Source of the DNA: Maratus speciosus
Taxonomy: Eukaryota > Arthropoda > Arachnida > Araneae > Salticidae
DNA: 64,000 bases
Direction: 5' to 3'
Assembly (NCBI GenBank): GCA_963932465.1
Contig: OZ010791.1
Span: 323,326,283-323,390,282 of the forward strand
In this document: piece after piece, positions 1 to 11,436 of the stretch
Layout: each line of letters opens with the position of its first letter
Position numbering within the stretch: the stretch's first letter is position 1
Program-made: the position numbers and the translations under genes
The notes under the pieces: generated by a model
Seen by the model: the letters and a program-made list of their open reading frames with translations, nothing else
What the model was told of the DNA's origin: nothing
Database searches by the model: none

Positions 1-600
1 TATAAGTAATTTAGTGTATCATTTTCTATTTTACTTTTAATATATTGCGTACTTTCAATTTTATATCCATGCATGGCTGTCTTGAATGGTTTGATTTCCC
101 ATTTTTTTAAACAGTGTATACGAATTTATATATAAGATTTTGTAATTCTACGATTCGTTTATTTTCATCATTTAAGGTTATCGCAGTATGTGGACAATTA
201 AAGATAACATCTCAATTTCTTTGCTTCCACATGTTATTATTAAATCTATGTTCTCAGTAATATCGCTCAGACTAATCCCTCTGAGGGAAGTCCTAGTTAA
301 ATTATTATTTTTTGAAGTTATTTTAATCCAGTTAACATTTATTCATAGTTTACATATAAATTAAAAATTTATTTAATATTTTAATCTAATTCAATTCAAT
401 ATAAGAAATCTTTAACTCAAATCAACTCATTTACGCCCGCGTAAACAACTAATTCAAGTAAATCTTCAGCAGCAATGTTCTCGTGGATCCTTCGAGAACA
501 CACTGTTATATAGAAAAGCATTGTTGATTAATTTATAATTTATTAGTTACGTTTTATAATTTATGACTATTTAATATTAGGCTAGGGCTTTAACATTAGT
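1..600. other. AT-rich DNA without recognisable feature
   Basis: No supported open frame, RNA gene or repeat pair was found here. If the gypsy-type remnants to the right kept their downstream LTR, it would lie in roughly 300-600, but I could not find a matching LTR on the other side. Confidence 0.5.
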
Positions 601-604
601 TTGT

Positions 605-770
605 TGTGAATTCTCATGGGATAATTTTAATTGATCTGGTGAAAAGTAGGGGCGTAATTTAGATACATGGACAACATCCGTATTTCTATTTTGACTTTGC
701 CTATCAATTCGAACACATACAGGAGATAATTTGTTAAGAATTTGATAGGGAAACAAGTTTTTACTGGCCC
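605..770 (-). pseudogene. Ty3/gypsy-type integrase C-terminal remnant
   Basis: Read on the minus strand, this stretch encodes a tail with the sense P-Y-Q-I-L-N-K-L-S-P-V followed about 25 residues later by VVHVSKLRPYF. That is the usual end of a Ty3/gypsy pol polyprotein, just past the integrase core, where the protein recognises DNA ends during integration. Protease, reverse transcriptase, RNase H and the integrase core, which would lie between this piece and the gag-like piece at 1067-1381, are missing. Both pieces share one strand and the expected gag-to-pol order, so I read them as one internally deleted element. A frame change near 790-800 separates it from upstream sequence. Retroelement clade cannot be set from so little. 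Confidence 0.5.
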
Positions 771-1066
771 TTAAGAATAATTAAAATTATATACTTTTTT
801 TTTGTCAAAATCCCAGTAAAAGATTCGCTCAATCCCATTTTTCCCACTGAATTTAGTTAAATTATAAGAAACTGGGGAAAACTAACCTTAACCAGAAATT
901 CTACTCAATAAAAACATAGAAACTTAAGTATATCGCAGTTATAATTTTTTAAAATTATAATATTCAATTCTCTTATAATTCATAAATATATTTAAAAAAT
1001 TTTAATTGTATGCTATCTTAATTTAATTTACAAAATTTAATGAAGTTGTCTACCAATTTCAATCTT

Positions 1067-1381
1067 TTATCCGAAATAACTCTCTAATTCATTAAGATCA
1101 TTTAGCTTCACAGAAGCAAAATCAGAAAATCTAGGAACTTGTACTTTTATAAACTTTTCTGAAAGAATTTCAACTATCTTACTGAAAGTAGTACACTCTA
1201 GACACTCATTAATGAACACTTTTAAAGCTTCTCCCTTCAAAAATTTAGAGATATTTTGCCTTTTCCATGTTTCATCTTTTTTATCAGAACTGCATGCTTG
1301 GTCAAAATGTTTCAGCCAGGATTGTATATCCATCTCTGACCCTGGGTCAAAAGAGACGATATTTACTTCACTTTCACTCAT
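1067..1381 (-). pseudogene. Gag-like fragment of an LTR retrotransposon
   Basis: A 104-residue open frame opens with an acidic region, then W-L-K-H-F-D-Q-A (about residues 22-29), W-K-R-Q-N-I-S-K-F-L-K-G-E-A (39-52) and V-E-I-L-S-E-K-F (70-77). This is the helical capsid pattern of gypsy-type Gag proteins in arthropods: a W-x-x-x-F near the start, then a helix ending in L-x-G-x-A. Full Gag is normally 250-400 residues and often ends in zinc knuckles; neither the remainder nor knuckles are present. The start chosen is the first Met, upstream of which the frame is not open. The frame stops about 300 bases before an integrase tail on the same strand, so the polyprotein between has been lost. Confidence 0.5.
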
Positions 1382-1391
1382 TTTATCACTG

Positions 1392-1796
1392 GAGTTTTAA
1401 CAAATCCCGATCGCATTAACATAAAAGTGGAGGGACAATTCATTAACACATGGATTCATTGTATAATCATAATAAATACTGTAAATAAACTTTAAATAAA
1501 ATAACAAATGTAAATATTTTCTTTTCTAATAAATAATAACAGAAATACATCAAATGTAAATAAGGAAATATGATGAAATATAAAATAAACAAATAAATAA
1601 ATAATAAATCTTTCAAAGCTTACGACCTTGGGTTCTTTACAGACATCGTACTTTTCTTTCTTTCCTATAATTTTTATTAAAAGAAAACAAAATGATTTTC
1701 TTCTATATAGACGCACATTCAGGTAAAATGCAGAGTATCAAATCGTCGTTACCAGGTGTCATCGAAGGTTTCGATTGATTTCACAATCGGAGGGAC

Positions 1797-1800
<4 letters not shown>
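1392..1800. other. Possible 5' region of the gypsy remnant; no LTR found
   Basis: This stretch lies upstream of the gag-like frame in its own direction. A GGAGGGACA motif occurs twice, at about 1430 and 1787. No LTR pair or primer-binding site could be assigned. The 74-residue minus-strand open frame here is low-complexity. Confidence 0.3.

Positions 1801-1841
<41 letters not shown>
1799..1841. repeat. Poly(T) tract, 43 bases
   Basis: An uninterrupted T run. It could be the A-tail of a retroposed copy on the minus strand, but I found no recognisable body or target duplication next to it. Confidence 0.9.
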
Positions 1842-1844
<3 letters not shown>

Positions 1845-1849
1845 GTCTC

Positions 1850-2690
1850 CTTTTAGAAGTGTAAAGTAGATCGTGACTTCCTGTAAAGCCGAAAAAATTC
1901 TAGCCTAAACCTACAGGGGACAGTTAAAAATTAATATACTGAACTGAGATAAGGAATCTAGTTTCTTCTTATTTCCTTTTCACACTCCCTCTCAACCCTG
2001 TCTCATTACTGTTCTCCGCAAAGAAGTCCGTACCCCAGTCCCCACTTTTCTCTTCGGAGTCACGAAGGTTAGCTATTCTTTCTCCTTTAAGGCTGTTCTT
2101 AACTGCTCTGCGCAGTAAGCGCAAAACGTTTTGACCCATTTACAAATTCATTTTTTAACGGAAGGATATAAAATTTGAAAGCCTGGCCATGTAATCGATT
2201 TGGAATCGAGCTGTTTTCTCCATTTTTTGATCCATCAATTACCTTTTGAATTATAAGCGTTTTTGGTCACGTGACAAAGAAGATTTTCGCCCTTCACGGA
2301 CTGGTTTTTCTGCTTTCTTCGGGAACTTCGGTTCAGAACGTCAACTTTAACACTATTTTCTGAAAGATCTATTGCGTTTGCAAAAAAACGGAAAAAATAG
2401 CTCGATGACATAGTTTCTGAACAACAACACCTGCTGGTTTCGTGCATTTCCGAACAAAAATAAATTAAAACTTATGTCAGAAAGTTGCCCTTCTGGATTT
2501 GAGAACAACCTTAACAATACTGAAATGCAAAAGACACAGACTGTTTTTTTTTTTTCTTATCGAATAACTCTTACTTTATGGAAGATTATTAGATTAGATT
2601 AATAAAAATTGCTAACGTTGCATAAAGTTTATTAATTAGTGATTCATATAACCGGTATTTTTTTTTGTGTGTTGGAGGGGGAGGGGGGTA
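1850..2690. other. Non-coding stretch with a diverged copy of the 31.2 kb repeat unit
   Basis: Most of this is unassigned. At about 2320-2435 the sequence follows the same order of blocks as the units at 31.2-31.64 kb: a CTTCGGGAA start, a TTCnGTTCAnAAnG block, then A-ATAGTTTCTGA near the end. Identity is modest and the match was made by eye. Confidence 0.35.
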
Positions 2691-2952
2691 CAGGGCCGAA
2701 ACTAGCCTTTTTTGCACCCGGGGCAAACATAGAATTTGGCGCACCCCCCCCCCCTCCCTCCTCTTCCGCAAAGTATATTTACAAAGAGAATTTTACTAAT
2801 TTTCTAATCGCCGACTTATTTTAAAATTCAAAATATGTAATCATAAAATATGTAATTACTACGTAATCTGCATTGGCGGATGTCACGGGGTCATTAGCCC
2901 CCTCTGAACACCAACAAAAATATTCTAAAGATCATTTTTAAAAAGAAATATA

Positions 2953-3010
2953 CAGTCAGAGTTTCGATTATCCGAGTCCTGCTTAACCGAGTTTCTGCTT
3001 TCACCGAGTT
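2953..3010 (+). mobile_element. Pogo/Tigger-like terminal repeat fragment
   Basis: TA followed by CAGTCAGAGTTTCGATTATC and then alternating CCGAG motifs. This resembles the terminal repeat of the 24.14 kb element (CAGTAGAGCGCCGATTATC) in layout. No matching right end was seen; the foldback that follows may be its internal rearranged part. Confidence 0.4.
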
Positions 3011-3014
3011 ATTT

Positions 3015-3169
3015 TCTTCTGATGAACTGATGGCTTCTATTATTATGAAACAGCCATTATAAATGAAGTGTTGGGTGAAGATGAAAGAGCAGTCGTAAAA
3101 AGTTAGAACTCTGATTTTCTAGTCAGAATGGGAAGAAAAAAAAAATGGTCATAATTTTTTAATGCCCAT

Positions 3170-3214
<45 letters not shown>

Positions 3215-3216
3215 AC

Positions 3217-3283
<67 letters not shown>

Positions 3284-3415
3284 CATTTTTTTCTTCCCAT
3301 TCTGACCAGAAAATCAGAGTTCTAACTTTTTATGACTGCTCTTTCATCTTCACCTAACACTTCATTTATAATGGCTGTTTCATAATAATAGAAGCCGTCA
3401 GTCCATCAGAAAAAA
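3015..3415. repeat. Foldback: about 135 bp inverted arms around T/A/TA tracts
   Basis: The left arm (about 3015-3150) returns in inverted form at about 3281-3415 with few mismatches. The interval is almost pure homopolymer: T at 3172-3213, A at 3217-3245, then (TA)n to about 3280. The minus-strand frame across the centre is an artefact of these runs. Such a palindrome would form a long hairpin and is often unstable when cloned or assembled. Confidence 0.8.
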
Positions 3416-4022
3416 ATGATCCATCCCAAAGGTATAATCCTTCATTTGGCGCCCCTTCGTTCTGGCGCCCGGGGCACATGCCCCCTCTGCCCCCCCTTAG
3501 TTTCGGCCCTGGGGGGAAAGGCAAATATGCGTAAAAGGCAAGGGGTAGTGGCTATACAAACGAGATATTTTATAGAATTCTTAGCGCGAGTATTTAGGCT
3601 AATTTCAAAAAATGTCAGAATAAAACTGTATCAGGTGCTCTTCAGATGCGCACAATAAAATCAAAAGACCGCACCATTCAAAAAAGTTTTGAAAAGAGGC
3701 CACTGCCCTATTTAACTAACCAATAATGCGTAAAATTTGTTTTTATCGTCAATTTGAACGTACCTAAGCAAAAAGTACCTGTAATGCTATGTATCTGGAA
3801 CAAAACAAAAAGGAAAAGAAGGTGTGGAGGGGGCGGTGCATTTTTAGTGAATTGTTATTCAAAAATCAGTTAAGTCTCAATCATAAAATTTACAATTTAA
3901 CTTTATAGTACAAAGATGTTTATTATCCTAAGTTTTCAGAATTTTTTTAGTCAGTCCTTTTTGAGATATTAATTAGTGAAAATTGCCAAAAGCAGACTTA
4001 GCACAGTTTCTGATGAGCTGTA

Positions 4023-4077
<55 letters not shown>
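4023..4077. repeat. Poly(A) tract, about 55 bases
   Basis: An A run broken by a single G. No retroposon body with a defined 5' end was recognised beside it. Confidence 0.9.
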
Positions 4078-4248
4078 ATTGTTTTCAGGATTGAAATTTA
4101 TAAAAATGAATAGTCCTATAAGAGATCTTTAAAAAAATTATTTAAGGTGAGTCTCATTCCCTTCATAAAAAACAACGGTAGCGTAATGTGGTGTTTGACC
4201 TTTTATTTCTTCGGTTTTTAAGCATGTTTTTGGTCTAGATTCTTAAGT

Positions 4249-4383
4249 CTAATGAAAATTTTATAATTACATAAAATGTCGACAATTTTAAGACTAATGA
4301 AAATTTTATAATTACATAAAATGTCGACAATTTTAAGACTAATGAAAATTTTATAATTACATAAAATGTCGACAATTTTATGC
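4249..4383. repeat. 45 bp tandem repeat, three copies
   Basis: Units start at 4249, 4294 and 4339 and are nearly identical. Each contains ATAAAATGTCGACAATTTTA. Because 45 is a multiple of three, the minus strand reads as a 15-residue repeat (KIVDILCNYKIFISL) inside a 95-residue open frame at 4218-4505. No other sign of coding was seen, so the frame is probably chance. Confidence 0.85.
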
Positions 4384-4509
4384 TGAACATTTTGGTATTT
4401 TATTCCTCTTGATAGGTAGAAAAATAAAGCAGTTACAGCATTTTCCGTAAAACACGTTTTTCTCCCAAAAATGGCTGTGTAGTTTGTTAAAAATGGCCCT
4501 TCCAAAAAA

Positions 4510-5480
4510 CGAAATGATAAAAAAAAAATTAGTCATATTTTTAAACTCAGAAAACTATGAAGAAGTCTTTGTTAAAAGATTAGGAAAATTAAAAATGTCG
4601 AGCGACACCACATGGGTGATTTAAACTTTATTCACCCTAATATGTAAATGGTTATTTTGCGTCATTAGTATCCAAATTAAGTTAAATGTATGCGAATGGA
4701 TAATATGACGCAATGAAATAATTTACATAATTTTTTGTTAAGGTTTCGGATACCATGGCGTAAAAGATAAACCACATTATTCAATAAATACATTTCAATG
4801 CATAATATAGGTTTAGTGAAAGTGATATACTTATCAGTGTATTGAAAAAATAAACGTATATAGTTTGGTTGTCTAAATATACTTTAGAAGACAAATAAAA
4901 AATAATTTAAATTCAAACTTAATTTATAATTTTATCAAATTTTTATTTTTTATTTCCCCTTACATGAATAAAATGTTTAAACGGCTGCATACGTATAAAG
5001 GCTTTAGAATAACTTATGATTATTTTGATTTATTAAATGACATTTATTTATTCTCTTTTTTAATTTTCTTAATGTTTCATATATATATATATATAGTCAA
5101 ACTTTTTGTAAAAATGATCCATTTTAACAAATGAATTCAATATAACAAAATAGTAAATAATTTATAAATACTTGTGGTTATTCCTTGAAAAATAGAAATT
5201 AAAAGTCTTTGAAAAAGTGCTTTGATTTTTTTTTTCAAACAAAAAGACGTATATGCACATGTAAGGATAAAAATATATGCTTTTGTGAAGTGTATTTATA
5301 AATAACTGCATTAATAATGTTTTGTATATAGACACTGACACAGCGAAGAAAGAAGAGGGGGGGGGGGGGAATTAAAACTCTTCCCGTGTAAATTAAAACT
5401 GTATAAACTAAATGTAAAAACTTCTGTAGTATGATCAAGAATCGATTTGTAAAAATAAACAACCAAAGTAAAAGCAAAAA
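4510..5480. other. AT-rich DNA without recognisable feature
   Basis: Contains a short (AT)n run near 5083 and a G run of about 13 at 5357-5369. The minus-strand frame at 5235-5477 crosses this G run and is not credible. Confidence 0.5.
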
Positions 5481-5539
5481 TAGTTTATTTATTTTATTTT
5501 TTATTTATTTATTTTTTTTTTTTATAATGTACTAAATTG

Positions 5540-5860
5540 GTTAATGTATCAATTGTCTCAAGGCTCCATAAAAAGGGCACTAACTAGGCTTAAACTGGTA
5601 TTTATGTGTATTAATATTTCCTGGGATCGAAATTTGGACGATAATCTAGAATATTACCCTTTCGTAAAAGTAAATAAACCCAATCGCGACCGTCGGCCTA
5701 ACCTTTCGGATTTTTCGGGGTTTTCTTCGAACCTTGGATTTCCTTGCATATATACGGGTTATGTTCCCTTAGAAAGATCCCCACGGAGGGCACCCCCCCT
5801 TTAGGGCCCATATCCCTAGTGTTGGTAATTGGCCGTAACAAACACAACCAACCTTAAAAG
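5540..5860. other. GC-richer unassigned segment
   Basis: An 86-residue plus-strand frame (5544-5804) covers sequence clearly richer in GC than its surroundings. It ends in proline- and arginine-rich residues across a C run. No family match was recognised on either strand. It may be a fragment of an unidentified transposon. Confidence 0.25.
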
Positions 5861-5864
5861 TAAA

Positions 5865-6950
5865 TGAAGAAAAATATATCATTTATATTTCAAAATATAA
5901 TTCAAAATAGCGCAATAGAATACAGGTTACTTTTTAATTTCTTTTTAATTTTCATAAATATTAATATTTCATTATTTGAATAAATATTTCAAATGATACA
6001 TTTAATTTAAAATTGTTTTCCATTTTCTTTTTTGTTGCCATAGCTTAAATAAGAAAAATAAAAATAAAAATGTTTCGATAAAGTATATTAAATTGGAATC
6101 TTTAATGCATACTTTTATATGCAAAAGTGATGTGATATTCAATAGAGAATATATATTTTTTCTTTTTTAACCCGAATTTTAAACACATGCAAAAATATTA
6201 GTCATATTTTTTCACATACATTGAAATATATGTATATGTAGATAATGCAAATAAATGCCGATTAAATAATTTAAATAAGATTAAAATAATAGATTAAATT
6301 TAATGTACACAGAAAGCTTCTCAACATGATTGTGTTATTAGTGGCATAATTTTCGCCTATTTTTCTTAATAATTGTATATTTAAATATAATATATTTAAA
6401 AATTTACTTTTGTGCATATTTTCATAAAATTAAAACAGTAGAATTTTAATCATAGAACATAAAAAAGAAAAACAAATGTATTCAATGAATTTAATTAATT
6501 TACTTAAAATTTTTGAATGAAAATCTATATTTTCCTTTAAACATAGTGTCAATTTCACTGGCCACCTATTCCACCTATTCCCTAATGAATTCCAATTAAC
6601 TTTGAAAGACTAAACAAGTAAAGTTATACTACATGGAATCCTTTCTTAGTAAGATTTTATTTTTTCAGCCAAAAATCAATTTCATTGTCAAAACGTTTAA
6701 AATAATAAAGTATTACCCAAATGATTTTCATGTGAAAATTGGCAAACAAAACAAAAGGAAACAAATCAGTAAATAAGGAAACAGTACAAAAAAAAAAAAA
6801 AATAAACATTTTTCAATTATTAAGAAGAGCTAAAGCGCAAACAAAATTTGAGTAACGCATAGATAGACGCCAGAAAAACAGATAAATATTTTCCAAAAAT
6901 AGACACATGGCATTCAGAAAATATAAAAAAAAAAATTAATTAAAAAAAAA
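5865..6950. other. AT-rich DNA without recognisable feature
   Basis: Very AT-rich with short A and T runs only. Nothing coding or repeated was seen. Confidence 0.5.
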
Positions 6951-7129
6951 ACTTCATGAAAATAATTTAAAACAATAAAAGAAACAGCAGTAGGAGCACA
7001 GTACACGTACTTTGTTGCTGTTGCTTATAATTCTCTCTTTAAATGCATAGTAAAATACTATTGAGCTAAGTTGAAAAAAAAACAATAAAACGATAAATTG
7101 TGCTCGAACATGATCCGCAACAGCAAACC

Positions 7130-7160
7130 CCACCCTCTTAATGACCAAAAGTGAGGGTGG
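7130..7160. other. Short hairpin
   Basis: CCACCCTC (7131-7138) pairs with GAGGGTGG about 15 bases later. It stands alone, with no T run after it and no adjacent gene. Confidence 0.35.
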
Positions 7161-7839
7161 AAGCTAGGTTGGAGCAACTCTTCGTAATTTTGTTCTGATT
7201 CAGAGGGATTCAGAACTAAACGCTGCCACTATGCAACTCCTGTATGATCCCTTACATTTCCCCCTCTTAATGACTTTCGGCTAACATTTTTTCGGCTATA
7301 AGGGAACAAACCAAGTAGAGTAGGTTGACATTATCCTACGCCGGCTTCTTGTTACGAAACAATTTAATGGGTTTAGTTGAAATATCATATCGTGCTTATT
7401 ACGTATTACTGGAGTCATACCACATTTTAATCAGCCGTTGGTGATGTTGTAAGCAATCCTACCACTTAGCACAAGCATTGCTAGCGGAGGTATCAACTCT
7501 GTGAAAATATAGCAGCTGTAGAGCGATGATAATATTGGTATAGTCCAATCAAACACTTATTATTTCATTATGAAAACAAGGCAGCGTGAGTGGCGAAAAA
7601 AGGCGTATGAAGAAATATGGGGTTTCCCTAATTAAACACATGGAAGTCATAGAACAACTGTTTATTCCATCAGAACATACCAACACTGAACAATTCCCGC
7701 AGATGAGAAATAAGAGCATTCCACTCGAGCATAAACTAGTTACTCATGCTAAATAGAAGTTAATTTACGAAATGAATATTCTACATGGCTAAGGACAGCG
7801 GGTAACAGGTTATGTAAATAATCACAGCACAAAAATCTC

Positions 7840-8070
7840 TCGTTCTGAGCTCATGCTCTCGCTATTTATGAGAATGCGCGGAGGAATTCCGATTGAAATG
7901 AAAACTTCAAGCTAAACCAACGAAAATCACGAACGAGCCTCGAAGTGAAACTGGGATCCGACACTCAGCCAATGGAGAGCGATCAAGAAACGTCACAGGA
8001 AAGAATCCCAGGGCCGCTAATGGAATGATTTCGATGTTGAAAGGTTGTCTCCCAGCTGGTGGGAAAAAGA
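7840..8070. promoter_or_regulatory. GC-richer patch with CCAAT and CRE-like motifs
   Basis: About 230 bases of visibly higher GC and CpG content within AT-rich DNA. It holds AGCCAATGG near 7968, which fits the NF-Y box, and AACGTCA near 7991, which resembles a CRE half site. There is no recognisable exon beside it and no repeat copy elsewhere in the window. It could be a promoter or enhancer, a first exon, or an old repeat. Motif matches this short occur by chance. Confidence 0.2.
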
Positions 8071-8345
8071 TATGAAATAGAATAAAAAAGTAAAAATGGC
8101 TTTGATAAACATTCTAAAAATAAGTAACTGCGTTCAGAACTTTACAGTTTGGTAGACGATAAAAATTAATGAAGGGATTAAAAGTTTAGATTACGTTTTG
8201 GAATAAATCTATTATTAAGATACGCGTTTTAAAAATAGAGGAATTTAGCTAGAAGTAAATAATAGAGAGTATTAAAAAAAAGGGAAATAATGAATATGCC
8301 GGCAATTTAGAATAATTTAAAAGGTAAAATTTTTATATAACACAC

Positions 8346-8404
<59 letters not shown>
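8346..8404. repeat. (TA)n(TG)n microsatellite
   Basis: About 13 TA steps pass directly into about 17 TG steps. Confidence 0.95.
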
Positions 8405-8407
<3 letters not shown>

Positions 8408-8409
8408 AT

Positions 8410-9755
8410 ATATCACTGTTCCCAAACAAATTATTCATTTATGTTTAATAAGGCATATATATTGTTTATACACTTATAGAGAATACATATGCTAAACTTC
8501 ATGATATTATGTCAATAAGATCTAAAAGTAAAGAACTTATCTAACAGTATGTAAGGAAAATTTAACATCTGGTGTAATGACAACACAATTTTATAATAGT
8601 TTTACTTAATTTGGATGAATGAAAAAAGCGTACATGTTTATATATTTTTTTTGAAGTACAGGCGAAAATTTCACAAAGATATTCCTGTCTCAACAACATC
8701 TGAGTATGTCACATTCACACTACAGTTGATTTTTTCTTTTTGATCTTTCGGGTTGGATGGCAGATGGTCATGAATTAATTAGCATTGTTAGAAGTGTCAT
8801 TGCAGCCAGCATATTAGGTTCACTAATTTTATTTTTATAATTTGTTTTGATTGACTCGATGAACAACAACATTTAAAGCGACCATTTCATGCATTTTCAA
8901 TTAAAAGCTGATTTATAAATTCATTATCTTGTTTTGTTATTATTATCATCTTAAGATAACAGGTTGGTATTAAGATTTTTAAATGTAGTTTATTTATTAT
9001 TTGAACAACTGACACTATTTTTCAATAAGAGTGGGCTGTTGATGTTAAGTCGGCTGTTGAGCAGTGTAGTTTTGGTAAAGGAACTGGGACAATGTGTCAT
9101 AAAACTAGCTGTACACGATAAGTGAAAATAAGTACAAAAGAATCCATTGCAATTACTGAAAAACAGACTTTGCCTCTAAGGGATGGTGTTTTTAAATTTT
9201 AGGGGTTAAAATTGGTATTTTACCGGTACTTATGAAAGGGAAGCTATGTCCTATGTCATATGTTCGTGTGACAATCACTTTATTGAGGGCATAATAATTT
9301 CAAAAGATGAAGAAGAGTAAAAATAAGTAAAATTTGTGCATCCATAAGATTTTTTGAGAATATTGATCCCCAAAAAAGAAAGAAGATGCATTGCATTTAT
9401 CTTTATCTCAATTGATTTCTTGCGTTAGCCATTTCTATATCTAGAAAAAAAAGTAAAAATGTATTAGTTTAAAGGAAAGAAAATACTTTCTGCCTATAAA
9501 CAATTTAATTTGACATGTTTAGAAAGTGAATTTTCATACATTTATTATTTTTACTGTAACAGAGAGTAAGACTTTTGAATATATTATTAGTTTAATTTTT
9601 ATTCCTGTAAATCATATTTGTATTTTATTATTGTATATATTATAATTAAGCATTGTAGAATTACTCTATCGCTTAGTCATTATAGTACATCTTAGCATGA
9701 AAAGCTTCAATATTTAGGATCAAAAATTCACATTTTATGATATTTTTCTTCAAAA
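8410..9755. other. AT-rich DNA without recognisable feature
   Basis: No open frame of note and no repeat pair was found in this stretch. Confidence 0.5.
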
Positions 9756-9759
9756 TTGC

Positions 9760-10860
9760 TCATATTTTCACTATTTTTATTTTATAACCACTTAAAAGAT
9801 ATTTTTTACCTACAATTAAAAAAAGTAATAACAGCCTGACTTTGGTTAATAATAAATTTTTGATTAACACGGTATTTTTCACAAAATTCTTGATTTTAAA
9901 AATTCACAAGATTAAAGACACTCTTAGTGTTTAAACATGGTAAAAAACAAAAAACAAAAAATAATCTGCTTACATTATTAGTCACATATACACTATTTGA
10001 AATTTATTTAGTGATTTTATATTGAAAAGACTTTTTTTTAATGCAGTCTTTGAATATAGAACTGCCATTAAAAAATTATAAACAATTTTTCAAAATTTTG
10101 ATATATTTTATCTCAAAAAATATTTTACTTAGGATTAAGAAAATTAAAGGTGATTACGTCTTAAAATGTGCTATAGACATACCCAGTTTAATTGAAATTT
10201 TTAACAGTGAATTAAATGGCTTAGGGGAACTGACATGGAATGACTCTGCTTGATTTGATTTGAAATGCGCCTCAAAATATTTTTAAATAGGAAATAGTAC
10301 TAAAAACACTCAAAATGCCACTATTTTTATTTCAGAATCAGATAAAGGATACCTTTAAGTAAATCTCCCACAAAAAATAAATTTAATAAAAATACCGCCT
10401 TTTGTTGATAATGCATTTTTTGTTAATGCTTTATTTTTCATAAAAAATTCAGGACTTCAAAGTTTAAACATTTTTTTAGACACACTTAAAATGTTATAAG
10501 CGTAACAGTATTTTTTCATAAACTGCGTACCCCATATATTATACATAAATTATTTGAAGATGATTCGTTGAGTAGATATTGAAATATGATTATATTTATG
10601 ACATGCGACATTTGAAAACCGAGCAGTCAAGAATGCCAACTGACGGCAGTTTTTCAAAATTTGGACAGGTTTTTCTCAGAAACTACATCACCAAGAAGGA
10701 AAAAAAAAATACTGGTCACCATATCTTAATAGTAAGAACAAACACACGCAGTTTCATAAAAATCTGTGATGGTAAGTTGCATATTGATAATTTACTGCCT
10801 GATTTGATGTGGAATGCCCCAATGCACTTTCTGCAATTAAAAATCCTGATAACGTAGCTG
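9760..10860. repeat. Diverged tandem duplication, about 550 bp x 2
   Basis: Blocks recur in the same order about 550 bases apart. A 'ttgattaacacggta' block near 9858 matches 'ttgttaatgcttta' near 10418, an 'aaaattcttgattt' block near 9882 matches 'aaaaattcaggactt' near 10443, and a TGATTTGAttTGaAATGC block near 10251 matches the one near 10801. The open frames at 10041-10253 and 10579-10857 sit in equivalent parts of the two copies but do not encode alike proteins, so they are not taken as genes. Confidence 0.45.
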
Positions 10861-10869
10861 AAGTCCTTT

Positions 10870-11435
10870 GAGCAATTCCGTTGATGAACACTAAAAATTA
10901 ATGCATACTTTTATATAAAGTAGCATGCACCTCAAGATAAAACTCGTCGTAAAAGATGTGTAAAGATCGTATACAGGGTTTCGAATAAGAATTGAAATGA
11001 TGTGAGTGCTAATGGCAGATTGGTAATTTTTAACTCTGTTTTGTCTATTTGAATATTTCCTTCACAGCATGTAAGAATGAAGTGTTGTAATTACGTTCTG
11101 CTAGCCTTTGTTTCATAATTTATGCGTGGCTCGTGATTTGTCTTTCTAGTCAAAAGTATGTACATTTTAATAAGTTATTTATGAATCCTCTTTAGATTAA
11201 ACTTTGCGTTAAAGAAATAGGTAAAGGCATTTTAATTAAGTGTTTACAAATATTTTTCATTTGTTCGACATTTTAGAACAGCAATAAAAATATTTTATTG
11301 TATTAACCATGATGTAAAGACTTTTATAAAATGTAATCTTTTAATTTTAACTTTGAGATTTTACATTGTGAAATATTCATCTTGATGGAATAAAACAAAT
11401 TGATGCGTTAATGTTTATATTAGCACCGTTTTACT
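10870..11435. other. AT-rich DNA without recognisable feature
   Basis: An ATACAGGGT motif at about 10975 resembles the start of the segment at 41230. Nothing else was recognised. Confidence 0.4.
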
Positions 11436-11436
11436 C

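Larger units (their letters stand above)
2691..3511. mobile_element. hAT-like MITE, 821 bp, containing a nested foldback
   Basis: The left end reads CAGGGCCGAAACTA (2691-2704) and the right end TAGTTTCGGCCCTG (3498-3511), a perfect 14-base terminal inverted repeat. Subterminal similarity continues: a GCnCCCGGGGCA block lies near 2716 on the left and, inverted, near 3466 on the right. A CAGGG start with a short TIR suits the hAT superfamily, which makes 8-base target duplications. Flanking 8-mers are G-rich on both sides (2683-2690 and 3512-3519) but only about 6 of 8 agree, so the target duplication is not proven. No transposase frame is inside. The centre (about 2953-3415) is occupied by a separate inverted-repeat structure. 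Confidence 0.6.

Noticed and set aside
3103..3300. Frame rich in Lys, Phe and Tyr-Ile
   Set aside because: It is the translation of A, T and TA runs at the centre of the foldback.
4215..4385. CRISPR-like array at the 45 bp repeat
   Set aside because: The units are contiguous with no unique spacers, and the DNA is animal.
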